64,000 bases of DNA, from contig LT549889.1 of NCBI GenBank assembly GCA_900078775.1, forward strand, positions 5,580,001-5,644,000, in the 5' to 3' direction. Every line of letters starts with the position of its first letter. Position 1 is the stretch's first letter. Source of the stretch: Mycolicibacterium aurum (GTDB taxonomy: Bacteria; Actinomycetota; Actinomycetes; Mycobacteriales; Mycobacteriaceae). The notes beneath the pieces are model-generated. The model was not told the origin of the DNA. It was given only the letters and a program-made list of their open reading frames with translations, and made no database searches. Positions 51,754 through 59,097 of the stretch are shown here, in pieces. Made by a program: the position numbers and the translations under genes.

Positions 51754-53072
51754 TAGCGGTACTCGCTCAGTCGCGGCCACAACCCGAGCGCCACCGCGAT
51801 CGCCGCGATGATGCTCAGCGCCGCGGCGCCGAAGGTCGCCCCGGACAACACCCGGCGGGCGTTGACGATGTCGGTGCGCAGCTGGGTGCGGCTCTGTTCG
51901 ATCGCCTTGGACAGCGCGGCGTCCAGCGTGCTGAACGCCGGGGTCGAGTTGTCCTCACCGTTGCCCAACGCCACCTGGGTGGCGGCCTGGTAGTCGCCGA
52001 CCGCGATGTAGGCGTTGATCCGGTCGTTGGAGGCCCGCCACTTGCGCAGCAGGTCGTCGGCGCCGGACAGATCCTCTTTGTCGATATCGGTGTCGGCGTT
52101 GAGGAACGTGGTCAGCTGTTCCTGCATGCTCTCGATGCGTTGGTAGTACGACTGCTTGCGGACATCCTCGTCGCCGCGGCGGACCAGCGCCAGGGTTTCG
52201 TCGGCACGGGCCTGCTGGGCGGTGATCGCCATCGTGGTCACGGTTTTGAGTGACTGTGCCGCAGTGTTTTTGGCGCTGCGACTATCCGCGGTGGAGATGA
52301 CGAGTGCGGTGCCCACCCACACCACCATAATCAGAACCGCCAACCCGCCGGCGACGAAACCCACGTTGACGCGGCGCCGGGTCCGCTTGGTCAGCCATTT
52401 GTTGGCGAACAGCCCGAACATGACGGTCGCGAGCACCACCAGGACCACCGGCGCGGGGATCCGGGTGGAGGCGGTCGTCTCGGCGTCCACCCGCGCCGAG
52501 GTCTCCTCGTAGAGCCGCTGCGCGTTCGGCAGGATCTGGCTCTGCATGAGGGCCGAGGCCTCGGACAGATACGACGAACCCACCGGATTGCCGGCGCGGT
52601 TGTTGGTGCGGGCCGTCTCGACCAGCCCGGTGTAGACCGCGAGTTCGGCGTTCACCCGGCCCAGCAGTTCGATCATCGGTTCGGTGGTCAGCCCGGCGGA
52701 GGCGCGGGTGACGGCCACCGCGGCGTCGGTGATGGCCTGTTCATAGCGCTGCCGGACGTCCTGCGGTTCGGCACCGGCGATGAATGCCGTCGCCGCGGCG
52801 GCATCGGCGACCGACAGCGTGGTGTAGAGCTGGCCGGCGGCGAACGCGAGCGGCTCACTGTGGTCGAGCACGGTGGTCAGCGCGGCCTGGCGGTCGTTGA
52901 TCGTCGTCGACGTCGCGAACGCGCACGCGATGACCAGCGCGGAGAGCACGACGCCGATGGTCAGGATGCGGCCGGGCGTGGTCCACAGGAACCACCACCG
53001 GGGGTGTACTGGGTTGGTCGGCGAACGTGAAGCCAGCGGTTCGGTCGATGGGTGCGCCAACTCCACGGTCAC
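51753..53072 (-). CDS. glnX: Membrane signal-transduction protein GlnX
   Basis: A 439-residue integral membrane protein, equivalent to Rv0412c. It has an N-terminal helix (about 35-55), a periplasmic helical domain (about 56-200), two central helices (about 207-225 and 240-260), a second helical domain (about 262-410) and a C-terminal helix. The long Ala/Thr/Glu-rich helical segments resemble four-helix-bundle sensor domains. In current understanding it transmits the amino-acid-bound state of GlnH to PknG across the membrane. It is the first gene of the glnX-glnH-pknG unit. The start is fixed at 53072. Confidence 0.85.
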   Translation of the reverse strand: MTVELAHPSTEPLASRSPTNPVHPRWWFLWTTPGRILTIGVVLSALVIACAFATSTTINDRQAALTTVLDHSEPLAFAAGQLYTTLSVADAAAATAFIAGAEPQDVRQRYEQAITDAAVAVTRASAGLTTEPMIELLGRVNAELAVYTGLVETARTNNRAGNPVGSSYLSEASALMQSQILPNAQRLYEETSARVDAETTASTRIPAPVVLVVLATVMFGLFANKWLTKRTRRRVNVGFVAGGLAVLIMVVWVGTALVISTADSRSAKNTAAQSLKTVTTMAITAQQARADETLALVRRGDEDVRKQSYYQRIESMQEQLTTFLNADTDIDKEDLSGADDLLRKWRASNDRINAYIAVGDYQAATQVALGNGEDNSTPAFSTLDAALSKAIEQSRTQLRTDIVNARRVLSGATFGAAALSIIAAIAVALGLWPRLSEYR

Positions 53073-53128
53073 GTGTGCGCGGACCTCCTCGGTGTTTCTC
53101 TAAGAAGTCTAAGAGACATTGGAGTGAC

Positions 53129-53641
53129 GTGTGGGAATTCGCCAGCCCCTATTCTGAACGCGTGCGCGGTGACGGTGACGGTTGGGTGATGTCGGACGGC
53201 GGCGGCCACTTCTGGGGGCGCCACGGTGCCGCCGGTCTGTTGCTGCGGGCGCCCGGTCCCGACGGTACCTTCGCCGTGCTGCTTCAGCATCGCGCGCCGT
53301 GGAGCCATCAGGGCGGCACCTGGGGACTGCCGGGCGGTGCCCGGGACAGTCACGAATCCGTGGAAGAGGCCGCCATTCGGGAGGCTTTGGAGGAAACGGG
53401 TGTGGAAGCCGACCTGCTGACCGTACGGATCAGCGTCGTCACCCACGAGGTGCCGGGCTGGACCTACACCACCGTCATCGCCGACGCCGCCGAACAACTG
53501 GCGACCACGCCGAACCGGGAGAGCTCCGAACTGCGCTGGGTGGCCGAGCACGAGGTGGCCGATCTGCCGCTGCATCCTGGGTTCGCCGCCAGCTGGGACC
53601 GGCTGCGCTCGGTGACGGCCGAGATGCCGCTGATCTTCTAG
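53129..53641 (+). CDS. mutT3: Nudix hydrolase MutT3
   Basis: A 170-residue Nudix hydrolase. The Nudix box G-x5-E-x7-R-E-x-x-E-E-x-G is complete as GGARDSHESVEEAAIREALE followed by ETG (about residues 70-92). MutT3 in mycobacteria acts on oxidised purine nucleotides such as 8-oxo-dGDP. GTG 53129 (VWEFASPYSERV) is preferred because the P-Y-S-E-x-V-R-G-D-G-D-G-W stretch resembles M. tuberculosis MutT3 and GGAG lies 4 nt upstream; GTG 53162 and ATG 53189 are alternatives. It is divergent from glnX and precedes the thiamine genes. Confidence 0.88.
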   Translation: MWEFASPYSERVRGDGDGWVMSDGGGHFWGRHGAAGLLLRAPGPDGTFAVLLQHRAPWSHQGGTWGLPGGARDSHESVEEAAIREALEETGVEADLLTVRISVVTHEVPGWTYTTVIADAAEQLATTPNRESSELRWVAEHEVADLPLHPGFAASWDRLRSVTAEMPLIF

Positions 53642-53650
53642 CGACTTGTA

Positions 53651-54313
53651 CTAGAGCGCTGACTTGAGGGCCTGCGCCGCGGCGCGGGGATCCTCGGCGG
53701 CGGTGATCGCGCGGACCACCACGATCCGCCGCGCCCCGGCGTCGAGCACCTCGGGCAGCCGTTGGCCGTCGATCCCGCCGATGGCGAACCACGGTTTGTC
53801 CGGCGCCAGCGCGGCGGCGTGGCGCACCAGGTCCAGGCCGGGCGCGGTGCGCCCGGGTTTGGTCGGCGTCGGCCAGCACGGCCCCACGCAGAAGTAGTCC
53901 ACCGCCTCGGCGATCGCGGTGGCGACCTGATCGGCGTCGTGGGTGGAACGGCCGATCAGCGGGTCGGGGCCGATGATGTCGCGCGCGACGTCCAGCGGCA
54001 GGTCGTCCTGACCGAGGTGCAGGACATCCGCGCCGGCCGCCCGGGCCAGATCGGCCCGGTCGTTGACGGCCAGCAGCGCGCCGTGCCGTCGGGCCGCGTC
54101 GGCCAGCACCGCGAGCGCCTCCAGTTCCTGGCGGGCCTCCAGCGGGCCGAACTCCCGTTCGCCGGCCGAGCCCTTGTCGCGCAGCTGGATGATGTCCACG
54201 CCCCCGGCCAGCGCCGCATCGGCGAACTCGGCCAGGTCGCCGCGTTCACGGCGGGCGTCGGTGCACAGATACAGCGAGGCTGTCTTCAAGCGTTCGGTGA
54301 GGGACTCGGCCAC
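53651..54313 (-). CDS. thiE: Thiamine-phosphate synthase
   Basis: A 220-residue TIM-barrel enzyme joining HMP pyrophosphate with thiazole phosphate to give thiamine monophosphate. Substrate-binding residues are visible in DIIQLRDKGS (about 40-49, pyrophosphate-binding R/K), LLAVNDRADLARAAGADVLH (about 79-98), GQDDLP, and SGGI-like WFAIGGIDG. Catalysis needs Mg ions bound by the Asp residues. It is divergent from thiO with a TPP riboswitch on the other strand between them, and convergent with mutT3. Confidence 0.95.
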   Translation of the reverse strand: MAESLTERLKTASLYLCTDARRERGDLAEFADAALAGGVDIIQLRDKGSAGEREFGPLEARQELEALAVLADAARRHGALLAVNDRADLARAAGADVLHLGQDDLPLDVARDIIGPDPLIGRSTHDADQVATAIAEAVDYFCVGPCWPTPTKPGRTAPGLDLVRHAAALAPDKPWFAIGGIDGQRLPEVLDAGARRIVVVRAITAAEDPRAAAQALKSAL

Positions 54314-54335
54314 CCGAGTATCCTTTCAGGAGTAC

Positions 54336-54425
54336 ACGGGAGTCCCGGGACCGGGGACTGAGAGTGGGCGGACGACCGGCCCTGACCGTCGAACCTGATC
54401 CGGGTCATGCCGGCGAAGGGAGAGG
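54336..54425 (+). ncRNA. TPP riboswitch (THI element)
   Basis: The conserved parts of the thiamine pyrophosphate aptamer are present in order: ACGGGAGTCC near 54336, GGACTGAGAGTGGG (the CUGAGA pyrimidine-sensing loop) at 54355-54367, and ACCTGATCCGGGTCATGCCG at 54393-54412, followed by GCGAAGGGA. The element ends about 8 bases before the thiO start codon and overlaps its purine-rich ribosome-binding region. It should lower translation of thiO-thiS-thiG when TPP is plentiful. Confidence 0.93.
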
Positions 54426-54432
54426 GAGAACA

Positions 54433-55425
54433 TTGTCTGGCTCGATTGCCGTGATCGGCGGCGGCGTGATCGGTCTGTCGGTGGCGCGCCGCGCCGCACA
54501 GGACGGCTGGTCGGTGACCGTGCACCGCACCCGTGAACGCGGCGCCTCCTGGGTGGCCGGGGGCATGCTGGCCCCACACAGCGAGGGTTGGCCGGGTGAG
54601 GCCGAGCAGTTGGCCATCGGGCTGGAATCGCTGAAGCTCTGGCACGCCGGGTTCCTGGACGGGCTGCCCACCGAGGTGGTGACCGCACGGGAATCCCTCG
54701 TGGTGGCGGTGGACCGGGCCGACGTCGCGGATCTCAAGACGGTCGCGAACTGGCTGTCCGACCAGGGGCACCCGGTCACCATGACCACCGCGGCGCGCGA
54801 CATCGAACCGCTGCTGGCCCAGGGTATCCGGCACGGTTTCACCGCCGACACCGAACTGGCCGTCGACAACCGGGCGTTGGTCGCGGCACTGGAGCAGGCC
54901 TGTGCGGACCTCGGTGTGCGGTGGGCCCCGCCGGCCACCGACCTGGCCGAGGTGCACGCCGACGTGCGGGTGATCGCCAACGGGATCGACGCGCCCAGCC
55001 TGTGGCCCGGTCTGGCGGTGCACCCGGTCAAGGGCGAGGTGCTGCGGCTGCGCTGGCGCAAGGGCTGCATGCCGTTGCCGCAGAGGGTTGTTCGCGCCCG
55101 CGTGCACGGCAGGCCGGTGTATCTGGTGCCGCGCGGCGACGGGGTGGTGGTCGGTGCCACCCAGTACGAGCACGGCCGGGACACCGCACCGGTGGTGCGG
55201 GGTGTGCGTGACCTGCTCGACGATGCTTGTGCGGTGATGCCGGCGCTGGGGGAGTACGAACTGGCCGAATGCGCGGCCGGATTGCGCCCGATGTCACCGG
55301 ACGGTCTGCCGTTGGTCGGTAGGCTCGACGAACGGACGCTGGCCGCCACTGGCCACGGACGCAACGGTTTTCTGCTCGCGCCGTGGACGGCCGAGCGGAT
55401 CGCAGGAGAACTCGCAGCACTTTGA
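54433..55425 (+). CDS. thiO: Glycine oxidase
   Basis: A 330-residue flavoprotein that oxidises glycine to dehydroglycine for the thiazole half of thiamine. The FAD-binding GxGxxG is IAVIGGGVIGLSVAR (about residues 5-19). GGMLAPHSEGW, and the C-terminal CAAGLRPMSPDGLPLVG with GHGRNGFLLAPW, are typical of ThiO/DadA-like oxidases. The unusual TTG start at 54433 has an AGGGAGAGGGAG sequence upstream that is part of the riboswitch expression platform. The gene is followed 8 bp later by thiS. Confidence 0.93.
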   Translation: MSGSIAVIGGGVIGLSVARRAAQDGWSVTVHRTRERGASWVAGGMLAPHSEGWPGEAEQLAIGLESLKLWHAGFLDGLPTEVVTARESLVVAVDRADVADLKTVANWLSDQGHPVTMTTAARDIEPLLAQGIRHGFTADTELAVDNRALVAALEQACADLGVRWAPPATDLAEVHADVRVIANGIDAPSLWPGLAVHPVKGEVLRLRWRKGCMPLPQRVVRARVHGRPVYLVPRGDGVVVGATQYEHGRDTAPVVRGVRDLLDDACAVMPALGEYELAECAAGLRPMSPDGLPLVGRLDERTLAATGHGRNGFLLAPWTAERIAGELAAL

Positions 55426-55433
55426 GGGACGAC

Positions 55434-55631
55434 ATGATTTTGCTGGTCAACGGTGAGGAAGCCGAGGTGCCCGAGGGCACCACAGTCGGGGAGTTGATGG
55501 ATCGGTTGGGGTTCCCGGAGAAGGGCATCGCGGTGGCGGTGGACTGGGAGGTGCTGCCGCGGTCGTCGTGGCACACCGAGCTGACCGGGGGCACCCGGGT
55601 GGAAGTGGTGACGGCGGTGCAGGGTGGCTAG
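55434..55631 (+). CDS. thiS: Sulfur carrier protein ThiS
   Basis: A 65-residue ubiquitin-fold protein ending in the diagnostic Gly-Gly (TAVQGG). Its C-terminal thiocarboxylate donates sulfur to ThiG. It begins MILLVNGEEAEVPEGTTVGE, the usual start of ThiS, preceded by a GAGGGA site. The ATG at 55434 defines the full-length small protein. It overlaps thiG by 8 bp. Confidence 0.95.
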   Translation: MILLVNGEEAEVPEGTTVGELMDRLGFPEKGIAVAVDWEVLPRSSWHTELTGGTRVEVVTAVQGG

Positions 55632-56385
55632 CCAGGAAAAGCTCACCATCGCCGGCCGTGAGTTCGGGTCCCGGCTCATCATGGGCACCGGCGGGGCCAC
55701 GAATATGACGGTCCTGGAGGAGGCGCTGATCGCCTCCGGCACCGAACTGACCACCGTCGCGATGCGCCGCGTCGACGCCGAAACGGGTACCGGCGTACTG
55801 GATCTGCTCAGCCGGCTCGGCATCACACCGCTGCCCAACACCGCCGGTTGCCGGGGTGCGGCCGAGGCGGTGCTGACCGCGCGGCTGGCCCGGGAGGCGC
55901 TCGGCACCGACTGGGTGAAGCTGGAAGTGATCGCCGACGAGCGCACCCTGCTACCGGATGCCATCGAATTGGTCAGCGCCGCAGAACAGTTGGTGGACGA
56001 CGGTTTCACGGTGCTGCCCTACACCAACGACGACCCGGTGCTGGCGCGCCGACTGGAGGACACCGGCTGCGCCGCGGTGATGCCACTCGGCTCGCCGATC
56101 GGGACCGGGCTGGGCATCTCCAACCCGCATCACATCGAGATGATCGTCGAGCAGGCGAACGTGCCGGTGATCCTGGACGCCGGCATCGGCACCGCCAGCG
56201 ATGCCGCCCTGGCGATGGAACTCGGCTGCGACGCCGTGCTGCTGGCAACCGCCGTGACCCGGGCCGCTGATCCGGCCGCGATGGCTGCGGCGATGGCGGC
56301 CGGGGTCACCGCCGGGTATCTGGCCCGGCACGCCGGACGCATTCCGAAGCGGTTCTGGGCGCAGGCATCCAGCCCGCAGCTGTGA
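55624..56385 (+). CDS. thiG: Thiazole synthase
   Basis: A 253-residue TIM-barrel enzyme that makes the thiazole phosphate from DXP, dehydroglycine and ThiS thiocarboxylate. The active-site lysine is in TDWVKLEVIADERTL (about residues 98-112), with MPLGSPIGTGLGI and VILDAGIGTASDAA forming the phosphate-binding loops. It starts with GTG 55624 inside thiS. Its stop overlaps the next gene by 4 bp (GTGA). It completes the thiO-thiS-thiG operon downstream of the TPP riboswitch. Confidence 0.96.
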   Translation: MASQEKLTIAGREFGSRLIMGTGGATNMTVLEEALIASGTELTTVAMRRVDAETGTGVLDLLSRLGITPLPNTAGCRGAAEAVLTARLAREALGTDWVKLEVIADERTLLPDAIELVSAAEQLVDDGFTVLPYTNDDPVLARRLEDTGCAAVMPLGSPIGTGLGISNPHHIEMIVEQANVPVILDAGIGTASDAALAMELGCDAVLLATAVTRAADPAAMAAAMAAGVTAGYLARHAGRIPKRFWAQASSPQL

Positions 56386-57140
56386 CGCGGTACGTGGCGC
56401 TCGGCTCGTCGATGGCGGCCGGGCCGGGCATCGCCCCGACGGCGCCCGGATCGCCGCTGCTGGCCATGCGCTCGGAGCGCAACTACCCGCATCTGGTGGC
56501 CCGGGACCTGGATCTGGACCTCATCGATGTCACCTTCTCCGGTGCCACCACCGCGCACATACTCTCCGACCCGCAGCACGGGGAGCCCCCGCAGCTCGAC
56601 GCCCTGGACGGTTCGGAGGCGTTGGTCACGGTGACCATCGGCGGCAACGACGTCGGCTACGTGCCGATGCTGTGTGCCGCGGCGCTGCCGGCCCCGTTGC
56701 GCTGGTTGCCGCCGCTGCGCGGCATGCGCGACGCGGACGCCCGGCGCCGGGACCTGTCGGCGGTGGCCGACCAGCTCATCGAGGTGGGCCGGGAGATCCG
56801 GCGCCGCTCGCCGCGGTCCCGGGTGATGTTCGTCGACTACCTGACTCTGCTGCCCCCGGATGGCCCGGCGGCACCGCTGTCGCCCGGCGACGTGGACCTG
56901 GGCCGCGAGATCGCCGCCGAACTGGAGCGGCTGACCGCGGCCGCCGCCGAGGCGACCGGGTGCGGTCTGGTGCGCGCGGCCCAGGCCAGCCGGCAGCACC
57001 ACGCCTGGTCCGCACGGCCCTGGACGACGCTGCCGAGCAAGTTCCCGATCCCGATCCCCGGGCACACCGCGCCGCTGCACCCGAACGCCGACGGTATGCG
57101 CGCGGCCGCCGACCTCGTCGTCGCGGAGTTCCGCGCGTGA
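56382..57140 (+). CDS. SGNH/GDSL-family hydrolase
   Basis: A 252-residue SGNH hydrolase. Block I is VALGSSMAAGPG, with the nucleophile Ser in G-S-S (variant of G-D-S). Block II Gly is in FSGATTAH, block III is TIGGNDVGY with the oxyanion Asn, and block V is HPNADGMRAA with catalytic His and an earlier Asp role taken by N-A-D. It lacks a signal peptide. Ester or lipid substrates are likely, none assignable. The GTG start at 56382 overlaps the thiG stop, so it is part of the thiamine operon transcript, though its link to thiamine is unclear. Confidence 0.85.
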   Translation: MTRYVALGSSMAAGPGIAPTAPGSPLLAMRSERNYPHLVARDLDLDLIDVTFSGATTAHILSDPQHGEPPQLDALDGSEALVTVTIGGNDVGYVPMLCAAALPAPLRWLPPLRGMRDADARRRDLSAVADQLIEVGREIRRRSPRSRVMFVDYLTLLPPDGPAAPLSPGDVDLGREIAAELERLTAAAAEATGCGLVRAAQASRQHHAWSARPWTTLPSKFPIPIPGHTAPLHPNADGMRAAADLVVAEFRA

Positions 57141-58033
57141 TCGAACTGGCAGGCCTGACAAAGACTTTCGGCCGAGGCTCGGCGCGAGTCACCGCTGTCG
57201 ACGGGTTGACGTGCGACATCGCCGCCGGGGTGGTCACCGGCTTCCTGGGGCCCAACGGCGCCGGTAAGTCCACCACGATGCGGATGATCGTCGGCCTGGA
57301 CCGGCCGACCGCCGGCACCGCCACGATCGGGGGGCTGCGCTATCACGAGCACAAACATCCGCTGCGGGCCGTCGGCGCGCTGCTGGACGCACGGCAGGTG
57401 CACCCGAACCGCACCGCGCGGTCGCATCTGCGTTGGATCGCCGCGAGCAACGGGATCCCGGTGGCCCGAGTGGATCAGGTGCTCGACAAGGTGGGTCTGA
57501 CCGAGGCCGCCGGTAAGCAGGCCGGAGCCTTCTCCCTGGGCATGTTGCAGCGCCTCGGCATCGCGGCGGCACTGCTCGGGGACCCGCCGGTGCTGCTGTT
57601 CGACGAACCGGTCAACGGTCTGGACCCCGAGGGCATCCGGTGGATCAGGACGCTGATGCGTCGGCTCGCCGCCGAGGGCCGCACGGTCTTCGTCTCCAGC
57701 CACCTGCTGGCCGAGATGGCCAACACCGCCGACCATCTGGTGGTGATCGGGCGGGGCCGGCTCATCGCGGCGACCACGATGGCGGACTTTCTGAGCCAGG
57801 CCGAGACGGTCCGGGTCCGCAGCCCGCAGTTGGATCGGCTGGCCGCGCTGCTGCCGGGCGCCCGGCGCGAGGGCGACGCGCTGCTGGTCGAGGGAAGCAG
57901 CACCGAACAGATCGGCGACCTGGCCGCGGCCAACGGCATCGCGCTGCATGAGCTCAGCGCGCAGCGTGCCTCGCTGGAGGAGGCGTACATGGACCTGACC
58001 GATCCGGCCGTGCAGTACCGGGCGAGCTCTTGA
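57137..58033 (+). CDS. ABC transporter ATP-binding protein
   Basis: A 298-residue ATPase of the CcmA/DrrA-like type. Walker A is GPNGAGKST (about residues 36-44), the signature region FSLGMLQRLGIAAALLGDP lacks the exact L-S-G-G-Q but matches the S-L-G-M-x-Q-R variant, and Walker B with D-E-P is LLFDEPVNGLDP. The C-terminal ~80 residues are an extension common in drug/lipid exporters. The GTG start at 57137 overlaps the SGNH gene stop. It energises the permease encoded by the next, overlapping gene. Confidence 0.93.
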   Translation: MIELAGLTKTFGRGSARVTAVDGLTCDIAAGVVTGFLGPNGAGKSTTMRMIVGLDRPTAGTATIGGLRYHEHKHPLRAVGALLDARQVHPNRTARSHLRWIAASNGIPVARVDQVLDKVGLTEAAGKQAGAFSLGMLQRLGIAAALLGDPPVLLFDEPVNGLDPEGIRWIRTLMRRLAAEGRTVFVSSHLLAEMANTADHLVVIGRGRLIAATTMADFLSQAETVRVRSPQLDRLAALLPGARREGDALLVEGSSTEQIGDLAAANGIALHELSAQRASLEEAYMDLTDPAVQYRASS

Positions 58034-58776
58034 ACGTCATCGCCGCCGAGCGGATCAAGCTCACCAGCACCCGGTCGCCGTTGTGGCTGGCGCTGACGGT
58101 GGTGCTGCTCAGCCTGGGGCTGGCGGCCATCCAGGCCGTCGCGGCGCTGCCCTACAGCACGGTGGGTCCGGAGCGGGCAAGCCTGGGCGTGGCGATGTTG
58201 GGGGTGCCGGTGCTGATGATCCTGTCCGCGCTCACCGTGACCGGCGAGTACCGCACCTCGATGATCCGCACGACGTTCATGGCCACACCGCGGCGGTCGC
58301 GGGTCCTGCTGGCCAAAGCGGTTGTTGCGATGTCGCTTTCCGGGCTGCTCGCGGCGGTGATGGCGCTGGGCTCGATGGTGCTGGTCCGGGCGATGCTCGA
58401 CGATCGGCAAGGCGCGCTGCTCGCGCTGGATCGCGGCGGCCCGTGGCGCACGATCGGGGCCATCACGCTGTACGCGGTACTGGCGGCGTTGTTCGCGGTG
58501 GCGTTGGCCGCGTTGCTCCGCCACAGCGCTGCGGTGATCGCGGTCCTGCTACTGCTGCCATTCGTGGTCGAACCGTTGCTGGGAGTGATGCCCGGCGTCG
58601 GTTCACGGGTTGGACCACTGTTCCCGTTTGCTAATGCCAACGCCTTCACCGAGATTCCGTGGTTACAGAGTTTCTCCATGTGGTGGGGGCCAGTTGGATC
58701 AGCTTTCTACTTTGCGGGTGTTGCGGCGGCGATGTTCGGGGCCGCGCTCGTCGTGGTGGCGCGCCGCGATCCGTAG
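58030..58776 (+). CDS. ABC transporter permease
   Basis: A 248-residue ABC-2-type permease with six hydrophobic segments (about 17-36, 57-72, 95-118, 140-160, 168-188 and 222-242). The cytoplasmic stretch TGEYRTSMIRTTFMATPRRS between helices 2 and 3 is the coupling region (E-Y-R-x-G/S-M/T) typical of this family. It starts with a rare TTG at 58030 overlapping the ATPase stop (TTGA). The transported substrate is unknown; neighbours give no clue. It is the last gene of this unit. Confidence 0.88.
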   Translation: MNVIAAERIKLTSTRSPLWLALTVVLLSLGLAAIQAVAALPYSTVGPERASLGVAMLGVPVLMILSALTVTGEYRTSMIRTTFMATPRRSRVLLAKAVVAMSLSGLLAAVMALGSMVLVRAMLDDRQGALLALDRGGPWRTIGAITLYAVLAALFAVALAALLRHSAAVIAVLLLLPFVVEPLLGVMPGVGSRVGPLFPFANANAFTEIPWLQSFSMWWGPVGSAFYFAGVAAAMFGAALVVVARRDP

Positions 58777-59097
58777 CGGAGCAAACCTCCGTTTCCCGCG
58801 GCTGTCCGTCCGCTGAAAGTTTGCTAGATATGGGACTCTGCGGGCTTGAAGCCTTTGCGTTCCGCAATGAAACTGATCTCACGGGCAACATGCTTCGAGC
58901 GTCGATCTGGACGTATTTTCGCGGTTTTATCTCGCATTGACTGCGGAAACGGTGGCCGAATCAAGTTCTGTACGCAAATAACAATAATTGACGTTTGCGA
59001 AAATCGCCCTAAAGTCATGCTGGGCAACCTACGTTGCTCATCTGGACACCTTTCGACCCTTCGGAGTCGGCGGGGCAACGCATTCTCGGAGGCGGAT
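58777..59097. other. Intergenic region upstream of the giant repeat protein
   Basis: This 321-bp stretch is less GC-rich than the surrounding genes. It contains a weak hairpin (AGCAAAC at 58780-58786 with GTTTGCT at 58819-58825) after the permease, and a candidate promoter at 58988-59015. A TCGGAGGCGG ribosome-binding sequence directly precedes the ATG at 59098. No convincing gene is present; short frames here lack homology signals. Confidence 0.6.
58988..59015 (+). promoter_or_regulatory. Candidate sigma-A-type promoter of the giant repeat gene
   Basis: TTGACG at 58988-58993 and TAAAGT at 59010-59015 are separated by 16 bp. The likely start point near 59022 gives a leader of about 76 nt. 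The match to the housekeeping consensus is reasonable but not proof. Confidence 0.4.

Noticed and set aside
58659..58940. A short + strand frame after the ABC permease
   Set aside because: It overlaps the permease out of frame and contains no recognisable feature.
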